Part shown: positions 7,560 through 13,629 of the stretch, one piece after another
How the letters are laid out: each line of letters opens with the position of its first letter
Position numbering within the stretch: the stretch's first letter is position 1
Source of the DNA: JAJFTV01 sp964426355
Lineage (GTDB): Bacteria > Chloroflexota > Anaerolineae > Anaerolineales > Anaerolineaceae
Assembly (NCBI GenBank): GCA_964426355.1
Contig: CAYRRA010000120.1
Span: 1 to 13,629, forward strand
Direction of reading: 5' to 3'
Length of the DNA stretch: 13,629 nt
Position numbers and translations under genes: made by a program
The notes under the pieces: model-generated
Databases searched by the model: none
What the model saw: the letters and a program-made list of their open reading frames with translations, nothing else
What the model was told of the DNA's origin: nothing

Positions 7560-8235
7560 GCGCCACCTCCTCACCTGAAACCGGCACAAAACGTACCAGG
7601 TCACCCGGTGAAAGTAAAAATGGTATCTCAGCAGCCGGGTCGAACAGTTTCAAATCAGTCCGTCCGATGATACGCCAGCCGCCCGGTGATTCAATCGGAT
7701 ACACACCGGTTTGTTTCCCGGCAATACCCACCGACCCCGCGGGAACATGCGTGCGCGGGCTTTCCAGGCGCGGCGCAGCAATGCGCTCATCCATCCCGCC
7801 CAGGTAAGGAAAGCCCGGGGTGAAGCCCATCATGTAAACCGGGTACTCGCCTGAGGAATGAATTTGGATGACCTCTTGCGGGGTGAGATGATTGTGTTCC
7901 GCTACAAAATCCAGGTCTGGTCCATATTCACCGCCATAACAGGTGGGGATATCCACCCGATGAATCACCTGATCTTGCGCATCCTGTAGACGCTCCATTC
8001 GCATCTTGACCGCTGCCAGCGCACCGGCATAGTCCTGCGCCAATAAATCGTAATAGACCAGGAGAGAGGAATAGGTCGGCACTGTTTCTACCAAACCAGG
8101 AAAAGGATCGCGGGCAATCAAATGATCCAGCGCATGGATGCGGCGATTGATTTGCAGGTCAATCTCCTCTCCGAAGATGACCAGCAAAGCACTATCACCA
8201 GCAGGTTTAAAAATGGGAAAAGTTTTCGGGGACAT
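7543..8235 (-). CDS. pxpB: 5-oxoprolinase subunit B (AHS1, KipI-like)
   Basis: This 230-residue protein is the partner of PxpC in the 5-oxoprolinase complex and corresponds to the AHS1 domain (KipI in Bacillus). The N-terminal GDSALLVIFGEEID and the C-terminal signature block are typical: MMGFTPGFPYLGGMD, PRLESPRTHVPAGSVGIAG, KQTGVYPIESPGGW and IIGRTDLKLFDP. The length is normal. I place the start at ATG 8235, behind GGAAGGA and about 23 nt after the predicted transcription start. An ATG four codons upstream (8247) has no ribosome binding site and would sit only about 12 nt from the transcript end. It is first in the operon pxpB-pxpC-pxpA. No pyroglutamate transporter gene is adjacent within the window. 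Confidence 0.95.
   Translation of the reverse strand: MSPKTFPIFKPAGDSALLVIFGEEIDLQINRRIHALDHLIARDPFPGLVETVPTYSSLLVYYDLLAQDYAGALAAVKMRMERLQDAQDQVIHRVDIPTCYGGEYGPDLDFVAEHNHLTPQEVIQIHSSGEYPVYMMGFTPGFPYLGGMDERIAAPRLESPRTHVPAGSVGIAGKQTGVYPIESPGGWRIIGRTDLKLFDPAAEIPFLLSPGDLVRFVPVSGEEVAHDDLA
7563..7572 (-). promoter_or_regulatory. Ribosome binding site fixing the pxpC start
   Basis: GAGGAGGTGG on the minus strand, inside the 3' end of pxpB, is close to a perfect Shine-Dalgarno sequence. It is correctly spaced from ATG 7559. Confidence 0.85.
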
Positions 8236-8265
8236 AATTCCTTCCATGAAAAGGCATCGGGTAAA

Positions 8266-8294
8266 AGTATATCAGACAACCGAAACGGATTCAA
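8266..8294 (-). promoter_or_regulatory. Promoter of the pxpBCA operon
   Basis: On the minus strand, TTGAAT (8294-8289), a 17-bp spacer and TATACT (8271-8266), with an extended -10 TGa, give a strong sigma-70 type promoter. Transcription would start near 8259. The -35 box overlaps the 10-bp palindrome TTCAATTGAA (8290-8299), which could be a regulator site or chance. Confidence 0.72.
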
Positions 8295-8335
8295 TTGAAG
8301 GAGACACGTTTTAAATCAACTCAAACATACGCGAT

Positions 8336-8350
8336 TGTACACTTTGTACA
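8336..8350. repeat. Palindromic element TGTACA-CTT-TGTACA, possible operator
   Basis: Two copies of TGTACA are separated by 3 bp. Each copy is self-palindromic, and the whole reads as an inverted repeat about the central T. It lies in the divergent spacer between pxpB and the first hydrolase, about 40 bp upstream of the pxpB -35 and 70 bp upstream of the hydrolase -10 box. The role is unknown. Confidence 0.45.
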
Positions 8351-8419
8351 GATGCTTATGCCCGTTTTGGAAACATCAAAATGACCAATTCTGATGATAG
8401 GCGAACCTTCTCAACCCGT

Positions 8420-8425
8420 TATAAT
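8420..8425 (+). promoter_or_regulatory. Candidate -10 box for the first serine hydrolase
   Basis: There is a perfect TATAAT 74 bp before the start codon, but no good -35 at the proper distance. An upstream activator may therefore be needed, or the true promoter lies elsewhere in the spacer. Confidence 0.4.
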
Positions 8426-8499
8426 CAAATTATGAATGCTTTCCACCCAACGGCAAAAAGCAGGGTGAGCAAACCCATCATCAGAAAAGGATCAAAATA

Positions 8500-10110
8500 A
8501 TGCCGGGTCTTTCACCAAATATCGCAGGGGTAATGGATACCTTGATAAAAGAGGTCTTTAAAGAAAACGAGCCCGGTGCTGCAGTACTGGTAGCGAAAGA
8601 TGGTAAACCCGTTTTCCGCAAGAGCTACGGTATGGCAAGCCTGGAGTTGGGCATTGCCATTGAGCCGCACATGGTCTTTCGGTTGGGCTCAATCACCAAG
8701 CAGTTCACCGCAGTGGCTATTCTGATGCTGTACGAACAGGGCAAACTTGATCTGGATGACGAAATCACCCAATACCTGCCCGATTACCCCACGCACGCAC
8801 ATCGAATCACGATCTACCATTTGCTCAACCACACCTCCGGCATCAAAAGTTACACCAACATGCTGGAATGGATGCAGGTGATGCGCAAAGATATGTCCGT
8901 CGATGAACTGATCGACATTTTCAAAAATCAGCCAATGGAATTTGCCCCCGGGGAAAAATGGAATTACAACAACTCTGCCTATATCCTGCTGGGTGCCATT
9001 ATCGAAAAGGTCAGCGGAATGACTTACGCAGCGTTTTTACAGGAGAACATATTTGACCCGCTGGGGATGACCCATTCCTATTACGATATGCCCGGTCCGA
9101 TCATCCCTGGGCGCGTTTCAGGTTATAAAGTGACTGCGGATGGGTTTAAAAACGCAGATTACCTCAGCATGACCCAACCCTACGCGGGTGGTTCATTGGC
9201 AAGCAATGTGGATGATATACTGCTCTGGGATGAGGCGCTTTATGGTGAAAAGTTGCTCAATCAGGAAACATTGCAAAAAGCCTGGACCAGTGGAATGCTG
9301 AACAACGGCGATACCCTCCGATACGGTTTTGGCTGGACGGTCACAGAATTTGATGGCGCACACATCATCGCACACGCCGGCGGAGTCAACGGTTTTCGTA
9401 CCGACGGGTTGCGTCTGCCAGAGGAGCATGTATATGTCATCATCCTGACGAACATCGAAAGGGCATATCCCGATCTCCTGGCATACAAACTGGCTGCCTT
9501 GGCAGCAGGCAAGTCTTACACTGATCCCAAATCCGTTACAATACCTGTGGAAGTACAAAAAAAATACGCAGCAATCTATACCGTCGCTGGTTTGAACTTT
9601 GATGTGACCATTGATTTTAGACGTGACAAATTGATTTGCCAGCTCCCCGTTTCTTCACAACAAAATGCTGAACTCAAACCGCTCTCCGAAACAGAATTCT
9701 TCATCAGCGATTCGCCCTATCGCCTGGCTTTCAAGCTGGATTCCACTGGCGCAGTCACCGAGCTGACGATTGTTGGGATATACGGCGGTGAGATGAAAGC
9801 GGTCAAAACCGAAAAACCACTGCCAAGCCAGCGTGAGATCATCCAGGTGGAGAAAGCCATATTGGAACAATACACCGGGCAATACCAGATCGCCCCAGGC
9901 GCTGAACTAAGCATACAGCTTGAAGAGGGTAACCTGGTAGCCATCGCGCCCGGTCAGCCCAGGCTGGCGCTTTTTGCCGAAACAGAAACTGTTTTCTTTA
10001 TGAAGGAAGCGCCCATCAGTATCACCTTCGAGAAAGATGCTTCCGGATGCGTCAGTGGTATCATCATCGACCAGATCGGCAAAAAGTTACCCGCCAGAAA
10101 AATCAAATAA
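8500..10110 (+). CDS. Beta-lactamase/CubicO-family serine hydrolase with two C-terminal DUF3471-like repeats (copy 1)
   Basis: This 536-residue protein has an N-terminal catalytic domain (about 10-340) of the penicillin-binding/class C beta-lactamase fold. It carries the nucleophile motif Ser64-I-T-Lys67 (LGSITKQFTAV), YxN as Tyr156-N-Asn158 (WNYNNSAY) and HxG as His292-A-Gly294 (AHAGGVNGF). The C-terminal part holds two related beta-rich repeats of about 85-90 residues (about 346-435 and 447-536). Each follows the pattern Y..Y, L.P..ETE.FF, F..D..G.V, of the lipocalin-like DUF3471/Pab87 C-terminal domain. No signal peptide or membrane segment is seen, so it is probably cytosolic. Such proteins are usually esterases or peptidases, some acting on D-amino-acid peptides; the substrate is unknown. 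The start ATG follows AAGGA at 8 nt. It is followed by a terminator and then by a close paralog. Confidence 0.92.
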   Translation: MPGLSPNIAGVMDTLIKEVFKENEPGAAVLVAKDGKPVFRKSYGMASLELGIAIEPHMVFRLGSITKQFTAVAILMLYEQGKLDLDDEITQYLPDYPTHAHRITIYHLLNHTSGIKSYTNMLEWMQVMRKDMSVDELIDIFKNQPMEFAPGEKWNYNNSAYILLGAIIEKVSGMTYAAFLQENIFDPLGMTHSYYDMPGPIIPGRVSGYKVTADGFKNADYLSMTQPYAGGSLASNVDDILLWDEALYGEKLLNQETLQKAWTSGMLNNGDTLRYGFGWTVTEFDGAHIIAHAGGVNGFRTDGLRLPEEHVYVIILTNIERAYPDLLAYKLAALAAGKSYTDPKSVTIPVEVQKKYAAIYTVAGLNFDVTIDFRRDKLICQLPVSSQQNAELKPLSETEFFISDSPYRLAFKLDSTGAVTELTIVGIYGGEMKAVKTEKPLPSQREIIQVEKAILEQYTGQYQIAPGAELSIQLEEGNLVAIAPGQPRLALFAETETVFFMKEAPISITFEKDASGCVSGIIIDQIGKKLPARKIK

Positions 10111-10143
10111 CGCCATCCGATACCTGCACGCACTTCAAAACAT

Positions 10144-10192
10144 GAGGCTGCCCAAAAAAAAAGAGAATGACCTGAAGGGGCTGCCTCTTTTT
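10144..10192 (+). terminator. Terminator after hydrolase copy 1
   Basis: Stem arms GAGGCTGCCC (10144-10153) and GGGCTGCCTC (10178-10187) pair at 9 of 10 positions, with one T-T mismatch. They are followed directly by TTTTT. The loop is long (24 nt) and A-rich. It lies 34 bp after the stop codon, so the two hydrolases are probably separate transcripts. Confidence 0.65.
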
Positions 10193-10282
10193 AACACAGC
10201 AGGGAAACGCAGGGGTTCTCACAGCAGGCTGAAACAACCTGGTATACACAATTTGTAGGAACACAAACCCTGATTTTAATAA

Positions 10283-10306
10283 TATAAATTATGTATTCAA
10301 TTTATA
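10283..10306. repeat. AT-rich inverted repeat upstream of copy 2 promoter
   Basis: TATAAATT and AATTTATA form 8-bp arms around an 8-bp centre (10291-10298). The repeat lies about 20 bp upstream of the -35 box. It could be an activator or repressor site; chance is possible in DNA this AT-rich. Confidence 0.4.
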
Positions 10307-10326
10307 CAAAATTGTGAACGTTTTTA

Positions 10327-10354
10327 TTGAATAATAATGAAATTGCGATATAAT
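10327..10354 (+). promoter_or_regulatory. Promoter for hydrolase copy 2
   Basis: TTGAAT (10327-10332), a 16-bp spacer and a perfect TATAAT (10349-10354) would start transcription near 10361. This is about 66 nt before the chosen ATG and downstream of the 10337 ATG, which argues against the longer reading frame. Confidence 0.6.
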
Positions 10355-10415
10355 ATATTAATATTCTTCCACCACCGCTCAGCAGTTTTTGCCAGGGTGG
10401 TCAGCAAAAAAAATA

Positions 10416-10421
10416 AAGGAG
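10416..10421 (+). promoter_or_regulatory. Ribosome binding site fixing the copy 2 start
   Basis: AAGGAG lies 5 nt before ATG 10427. The resulting protein is 536 residues, the same as copy 1, with all motifs in the same positions. Confidence 0.85.
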
Positions 10422-10426
10422 TAATA

Positions 10427-12037
10427 ATGTCAGATCAGCCAGCAGATTTAACCGAGGCAATGGATGCCTTAATGCGTGAAGTTTACAAAGAAAACGAACC
10501 CGGTGCCACCGTGTTGGTAGCAAAAAACGGAAAACCCGTTTTTCGCAAAGGGTACGGGATGGCAAACCTGGAGCTGGGTGTTGCCAATGAGCCGCACATG
10601 GTCTTTCGTCTGGGCTCCATCACCAAGCAGTTCACCGCAGTGTCGATTCTGATGCTGTACGAACAGGGAAAACTCAAACTGGAAGACGAGATCACCCAAT
10701 ACCTGCCCGATTACCCTACGCACGGGCACGCCATCACCATTCTTCACCTGCTGTACCACACCTCCGGGATCAAAAGCTACACCGGTATGCCTGAATGGCT
10801 GCCAATGATGAACAAAGATATGACCGTTGAGGAGATGGTCAACTTCTTTAAGAATCAGCCAATGGAGTTTGCTCCGGGTGAAAAATGGAACTATAACAAC
10901 TCCGGGTATTTCCTGCTGGGCGCTATCATCGAAAAGTTGAGCGGCATGACCTATGCAGAATTTGTACACAAAAACATCTTTGAACCACTCGGAATGGATC
11001 ATACGTATTACGATATGCCCACCAATATCATCCCCGGGCGTGTCTCAGGATACAAGGTCACCGCAGACGGTTTCGAAAACGCCAATTACATCAGCATGAC
11101 CCAGCCTTATGCAGCCGGTTCACTTGCCAGCAGCGTGGACGATATGCTGCTTTGGGATGAGGCGCTTTACGGTGAAAAACTGGTCAGTCAGGAAACGTTG
11201 AAAAAAGCCTGGACATCGGGAAAACTGAACAACGGCGAAACGTTCAATTACGGTTTCGGCTGGGCGGTTGCTAAGATCAATGGAACACGCATCATCACAC
11301 ATGGCGGCGGTATTAATGGTTTCCTTACTGATGGGGTAAGGCTGCCGGACGATCATGTCTACGTTTCGATGCTGACCAACGCTGAAAAACCATTCCCCGA
11401 CCTGCTGGCATACAAACTGGCGGCGCTGGCAGCCGGTCGTCCCTACCAGGATCCCGAATCGGTTGAAGTGCCGGTAGAAGTGCTGCAAAAATATCCAGCG
11501 GTCTATACCATTCAATCGGTCGGCTTCGATATTCCGGTTGAGTTCGTAGACGGCAAACTGATGTGCCATCTCCCTATTTCAACCAACCCTAATTCCGAGC
11601 TTAAGCCGCTTTCCGAGACCGAATTCTTTATCAGCGACTCTCCTCACCGCATCACCTTCGAGCTGGATGCGGATGGCGCAGTGACCGGATTAACCATTCT
11701 CACCATTTACGGCGGCAAAATGAAAGGCATTAGAACCGACAAACCGCTTCCCAGCCAGCGCGAGAGCATCCAGGTGGAAAAAGCCATTTTAGAGCAATAT
11801 ACCGGGCTGTACCAGGTGGCTCCGGGCATCGACTTCTCCATACAGCTTGAAGAGGGCAGCCTGATGGCAATTGCCCCCGGTCAACCCAAGATGCAGCTAT
11901 TTGCCGAGACGGAAAGCGTTTTCTTCATGAAAGAAGCCCCCGTCAGCATCACCTTTGAAAAAGACGCCGCAGGATGCGTCAGCGGTATGCTGATCGACCA
12001 GGGCGGCGAGAAAATGCCCGCTAAAAAAGTGAAATAA
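10427..12037 (+). CDS. Beta-lactamase/CubicO-family serine hydrolase with two C-terminal DUF3471-like repeats (copy 2)
   Basis: This 536-residue protein aligns without gaps to copy 1, with about three quarters of residues identical by eye. The catalytic set is at the same positions: Ser64-I-T-Lys67, Tyr156-N-Asn158 (WNYNNSGY) and His292-G-Gly294 (THGGGINGF). The two C-terminal repeats lie at about 346-435 and 447-536, the second ending AKKVK like PARKIK in copy 1. There is no signal peptide. Differences cluster around residues 97-140 (the region after PDYPTH, and the EWLPMMNKD stretch) and in the first repeat, which may reflect altered substrate choice; this is inference. Its own promoter, ribosome binding site and terminator make it an independent unit. 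Tandem duplication is the simplest origin. It is unlikely to be a resistance enzyme, since it has no export signal. Confidence 0.92.
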   Translation: MSDQPADLTEAMDALMREVYKENEPGATVLVAKNGKPVFRKGYGMANLELGVANEPHMVFRLGSITKQFTAVSILMLYEQGKLKLEDEITQYLPDYPTHGHAITILHLLYHTSGIKSYTGMPEWLPMMNKDMTVEEMVNFFKNQPMEFAPGEKWNYNNSGYFLLGAIIEKLSGMTYAEFVHKNIFEPLGMDHTYYDMPTNIIPGRVSGYKVTADGFENANYISMTQPYAAGSLASSVDDMLLWDEALYGEKLVSQETLKKAWTSGKLNNGETFNYGFGWAVAKINGTRIITHGGGINGFLTDGVRLPDDHVYVSMLTNAEKPFPDLLAYKLAALAAGRPYQDPESVEVPVEVLQKYPAVYTIQSVGFDIPVEFVDGKLMCHLPISTNPNSELKPLSETEFFISDSPHRITFELDADGAVTGLTILTIYGGKMKGIRTDKPLPSQRESIQVEKAILEQYTGLYQVAPGIDFSIQLEEGSLMAIAPGQPKMQLFAETESVFFMKEAPVSITFEKDAAGCVSGMLIDQGGEKMPAKKVK

Positions 12038-12074
12038 ACACGTCGGATAGAACAACATTTCTTAACAACCCATA

Positions 12075-12111
12075 AAAGGGGCGGTGCTTCAACAACAGCT
12101 ACCGCCCCTTT
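12075..12111 (+). terminator. Terminator after hydrolase copy 2
   Basis: There is a perfect 11-bp stem, AAAGGGGCGGT (12075-12085) with ACCGCCCCTTT (12101-12111). A further GCT/AGC pairing inside the loop is offset by one bulged T. The T run is short on this strand (TTTCACTT), and on the opposite strand the stem ends in TTTTATG. It lies about 37 bp after the stop codon. Confidence 0.75.
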
Positions 12112-12142
12112 CACTTCATGTTACCCTGCTTGCCCCAGCATG

Positions 12143-12148
12143 TATAAT
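12143..12148 (+). promoter_or_regulatory. Candidate -10 box for the amrS-like gene
   Basis: A perfect TATAAT lies 95 bp before the start codon, with only a weak -35 (TTACCC, 12121-12126, 16-bp spacer). It sits directly before an inverted repeat. Confidence 0.45.
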
Positions 12149-12167
12149 CAAAAGAGAGACTCTTTTG
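12149..12167. repeat. Inverted repeat at the presumed transcription start of amrS
   Basis: CAAAAGAG-AGA-CTCTTTTG is a perfect 8-bp inverted repeat with a 3-bp centre, beginning immediately after the -10 box. That position suits a repressor operator. As RNA it would be a short hairpin, but the stem is weak. Confidence 0.5.
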
Positions 12168-12243
12168 TGGTATCGCGTAAAACTGTGCATCTCAAGGATG
12201 ATGAAACAGAAAAAGGTGCATCATTTGAATGGAGAGGTGGTAT

Positions 12244-13365
12244 ATGTCACAAAAAACGCTTTCTGGCAGGTTGGATGAGCTCACCCGACCGGCTGAACTG
12301 GTCGAAACGATGGAAAACGGCAATGTGCGCTGCCAGGCTTGCGCCCACCGCTGCCTGATTAAACCCGGAAGAAGAGGGATCTGCCAGATGCGTTCTAACC
12401 GGGATGGTGTGCTGTATGCGCCCTGGGGCTATATTGCCGGCGCACAAAGTGACCCGATCGAAAAAAAGCCGTTTGCGCATTTTATGCCGGGCAGCGACGC
12501 CCTGACGTTTGGGATGCTGGGCTGCAATTTCCATTGCAGCTTTTGCCAGAATTGGATTTCATCTCAAACCCTGCGCGAACCTGCCTCCGACAGTTCCCTC
12601 AGGTATATCGAACGGGTATCACCCGAACAGTTGGTTGCCCTTGCCTTACGCAGCGGAGCCAAAGTGATTGCATCTTCTTATAACGAACCCCTCATCACAT
12701 CGGAATGGGCGCTTTCCATCTTCCAACTCGCCAAAGAAAATGGATTGAAATGTGTCTACGTTTCCAACGGGTTTGCCACGCCCGAGGTGCTTCAATATCT
12801 TCGCCCGTACCTGGACGGCTTTAAAGTGGATTTGAAAGCCATGCGCGATGAAACCTACCGCGAAATGGGCGGCAGGCTGCAGCCGGTTTTAGACAGCATC
12901 CGTCTCGCATGGGAAATGGGGCTATGGGTGGAAGCCGTTACACTGGTGGTTCCAGGCATGAACGACAGCCCCGATGAGCTCTGGGAAGCCGCCCGTTACC
13001 TGGCTTCGGTATCTGCTGACATCCCCTGGCATGTAACCGCTTTCCACCCGGCATACAAAATGAACGACCGCAACGCCACCACAGCCAGCAGCCTGATGCA
13101 AGCCGCAGAGATCGGTCAGGAAGCCAATCTGCACTATGTTTACGCAGGCAATCTGCCCGGCAGGGTAGGCTCTTTGGAAAACACGCATTGTCCCGCCTGC
13201 CACACCGCTCTGATCCGGCGCAGCGGGTACTCGATCCTGGAGTACCGCATCAGCGCGCTGGGTACCTGCCCGGATTGCGGAACACGAATCGCTGGCGTTT
13301 GGAGCGACGATCCTTCCAATGTACGACTGGATGGTTGGGGATTTCCCCGCCGCATTAACTGGTAA
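12244..13365 (+). CDS. amrS: AmmeMemoRadiSam-type radical SAM protein (AmrS-like, PflA-related)
   Basis: This 373-residue radical SAM enzyme is related to pyruvate formate-lyase activating enzymes. The [4Fe-4S] motif is Cys94-x3-Cys98-x2-Cys101 (GCNFHCSFCQN). It is preceded by a Cys cluster at 30, 33, 37 and 47 (CQACAHRCLIKPGRRGIC), followed by the usual RSN.DG.LYAPWGY and DPIEKKPFAHF. SYNEPLITSEWA, YVSNGFATPE and DGFKVDLKAM are core family motifs. A zinc-ribbon-like tail carries Cys316/319 and Cys342/345. The family is named for co-occurrence with AMMECR1 and Memo proteins; neither is in this window. The exact substrate is not established. The start is ATG 12244, behind GAGAGGT at proper spacing; an ATG 15 bp upstream overlaps that site. 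It is convergent with the next gene, 15 bp away. Confidence 0.9.
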   Translation: MSQKTLSGRLDELTRPAELVETMENGNVRCQACAHRCLIKPGRRGICQMRSNRDGVLYAPWGYIAGAQSDPIEKKPFAHFMPGSDALTFGMLGCNFHCSFCQNWISSQTLREPASDSSLRYIERVSPEQLVALALRSGAKVIASSYNEPLITSEWALSIFQLAKENGLKCVYVSNGFATPEVLQYLRPYLDGFKVDLKAMRDETYREMGGRLQPVLDSIRLAWEMGLWVEAVTLVVPGMNDSPDELWEAARYLASVSADIPWHVTAFHPAYKMNDRNATTASSLMQAAEIGQEANLHYVYAGNLPGRVGSLENTHCPACHTALIRRSGYSILEYRISALGTCPDCGTRIAGVWSDDPSNVRLDGWGFPRRINW

Positions 13366-13380
13366 ATGCCAGAGGAGAGG

Positions 13381-13629
13381 TTAATAAGTATCGATTGCAG
13401 GTGGGGGCGTGGGGGTTGGTGTGGGCAGCGGAGCATACTCGGGCTGCACAACCGTGGTTGATTGGACCCAGGGCGTGGGGATGACTTCCGGCACTGGTGC
13501 CTGGCTGATTGACGCGACATAATTAATCGCCTCACGGCAGCCTTCGGACAGGTTTGCGCTCACATTTTCCCAATTCAATACCTGCTGATGCCGCAGGGTG
13601 TTTTCAATGGCATCTGCGAGGCAACCGGG
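13381..13629 (-). CDS. C-terminal end of a protein with a Pro/Thr-rich tail (partial)
   Basis: The frame is open from the right edge to TAA at 13381, giving the last 82 residues; the start lies outside. The visible part begins PGCLADAIEN, with a second Cys in SEGCREAINYVASI, and so may be a disulfide-bearing or helical domain of which little is seen. It ends in a low-complexity tail VQPEYAPLPTPTPTPPPAID. Such tails are common at the ends of extracytoplasmic proteins and linkers in Chloroflexota and other bacteria. A TTG within the frame (13578) could be mistaken for a start, but the frame continues upstream of it. I do not recognise the family. Confidence 0.6.
   Translation of the reverse strand, partial: PGCLADAIENTLRHQQVLNWENVSANLSEGCREAINYVASISQAPVPEVIPTPWVQSTTVVQPEYAPLPTPTPTPPPAIDTY

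Larger units (their letters stand above)
10111..10426. other. Intergenic spacer between the two hydrolases
   Basis: No gene is seen here. The left third carries the terminator of copy 1. From about 10260 to 10375 the DNA becomes strongly AT-rich and holds an inverted repeat and a promoter for copy 2. In-frame codons upstream of copy 2 stay open from 10337, but the peptide has no counterpart in copy 1 and overlaps the promoter. Confidence 0.7.

Noticed and set aside
7560..7604. 15-codon extension of pxpC into pxpB
   Set aside because: A near-perfect ribosome binding site lies within it, ahead of ATG 7559, and the family N-terminus begins there.
9193..9558. Antisense open frames across both hydrolase genes
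   Set aside because: Similar frames recur at matching places in both copies because the sense sequences are paralogous; they carry no protein signature.
10337..10426. 30-codon extension of hydrolase copy 2
   Set aside because: It overlaps the predicted promoter and has no counterpart in copy 1; ATG 10427 has a strong AAGGAG site and gives equal lengths.
8500..12037. Antibiotic-resistance beta-lactamases
   Set aside because: The fold matches, but the proteins lack an export signal and have long C-terminal repeats, unlike class C resistance enzymes.
1..13629. CRISPR arrays, insertion sequences, tRNA or rRNA genes, prophage or defence islands
   Set aside because: No repeat-spacer pattern, transposase, terminal repeats, structural RNA pattern or phage or defence gene was seen; the genes are ordinary metabolic, regulatory and transport functions.

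Overview
The window is a stretch of ordinary bacterial chromosome with about even GC content and dense genes on both strands. No mobile elements, CRISPR arrays or RNA genes were seen. A Pro/Thr-rich tail (TPTPTPPP) on the truncated protein at the right edge, together with the gene mix, would fit an anaerobic Chloroflexota (Anaerolineae-like) genome. That is an inference from style only; no marker gene in the window fixes the taxonomy.

Left block, minus strand, reading from about 4200 down to 1: a 738-residue sensor histidine kinase (degenerate N-terminal receiver domain, three PAS domains, HisKA and HATPase), then a TetR-family repressor with a clear promoter and a 14-bp palindromic operator, then an ABC-2 exporter permease that overlaps the repressor by ATGA, then the first 29 codons of a membrane-anchored protein, probably an HlyD-type adaptor. 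The last three genes look like one self-repressed efflux operon whose ATPase lies outside the window.

Middle block: on the plus strand, an MgtC/SapB-family membrane protein is followed by ribonuclease HI. These converge on the minus-strand pxpB-pxpC-pxpA operon, which encodes the three-subunit ATP-dependent 5-oxoprolinase that converts 5-oxoproline to glutamate. A strong extended -10 promoter precedes pxpB.

Right block, plus strand: two tandem paralogous serine hydrolases of the beta-lactamase/CubicO fold, each exactly 536 residues from its best start, with two C-terminal DUF3471-like repeats and no signal peptide. Each is followed by a hairpin terminator. They are followed by an AmrS-type radical SAM protein with extra Cys clusters at both ends, and finally by the C-terminal end of a minus-strand gene of unknown function.

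No wholly new system stands out. The items most worth a second look are the histidine kinase with a non-canonical receiver pocket, the in-tandem cytosolic hydrolase pair beside the oxoprolinase operon, and several well-formed palindromes at promoters. Five starts were moved to internal ATGs because of ribosome binding sites or promoter position (TetR, histidine kinase, pxpB, pxpC and the second hydrolase), and one more for AmrS.
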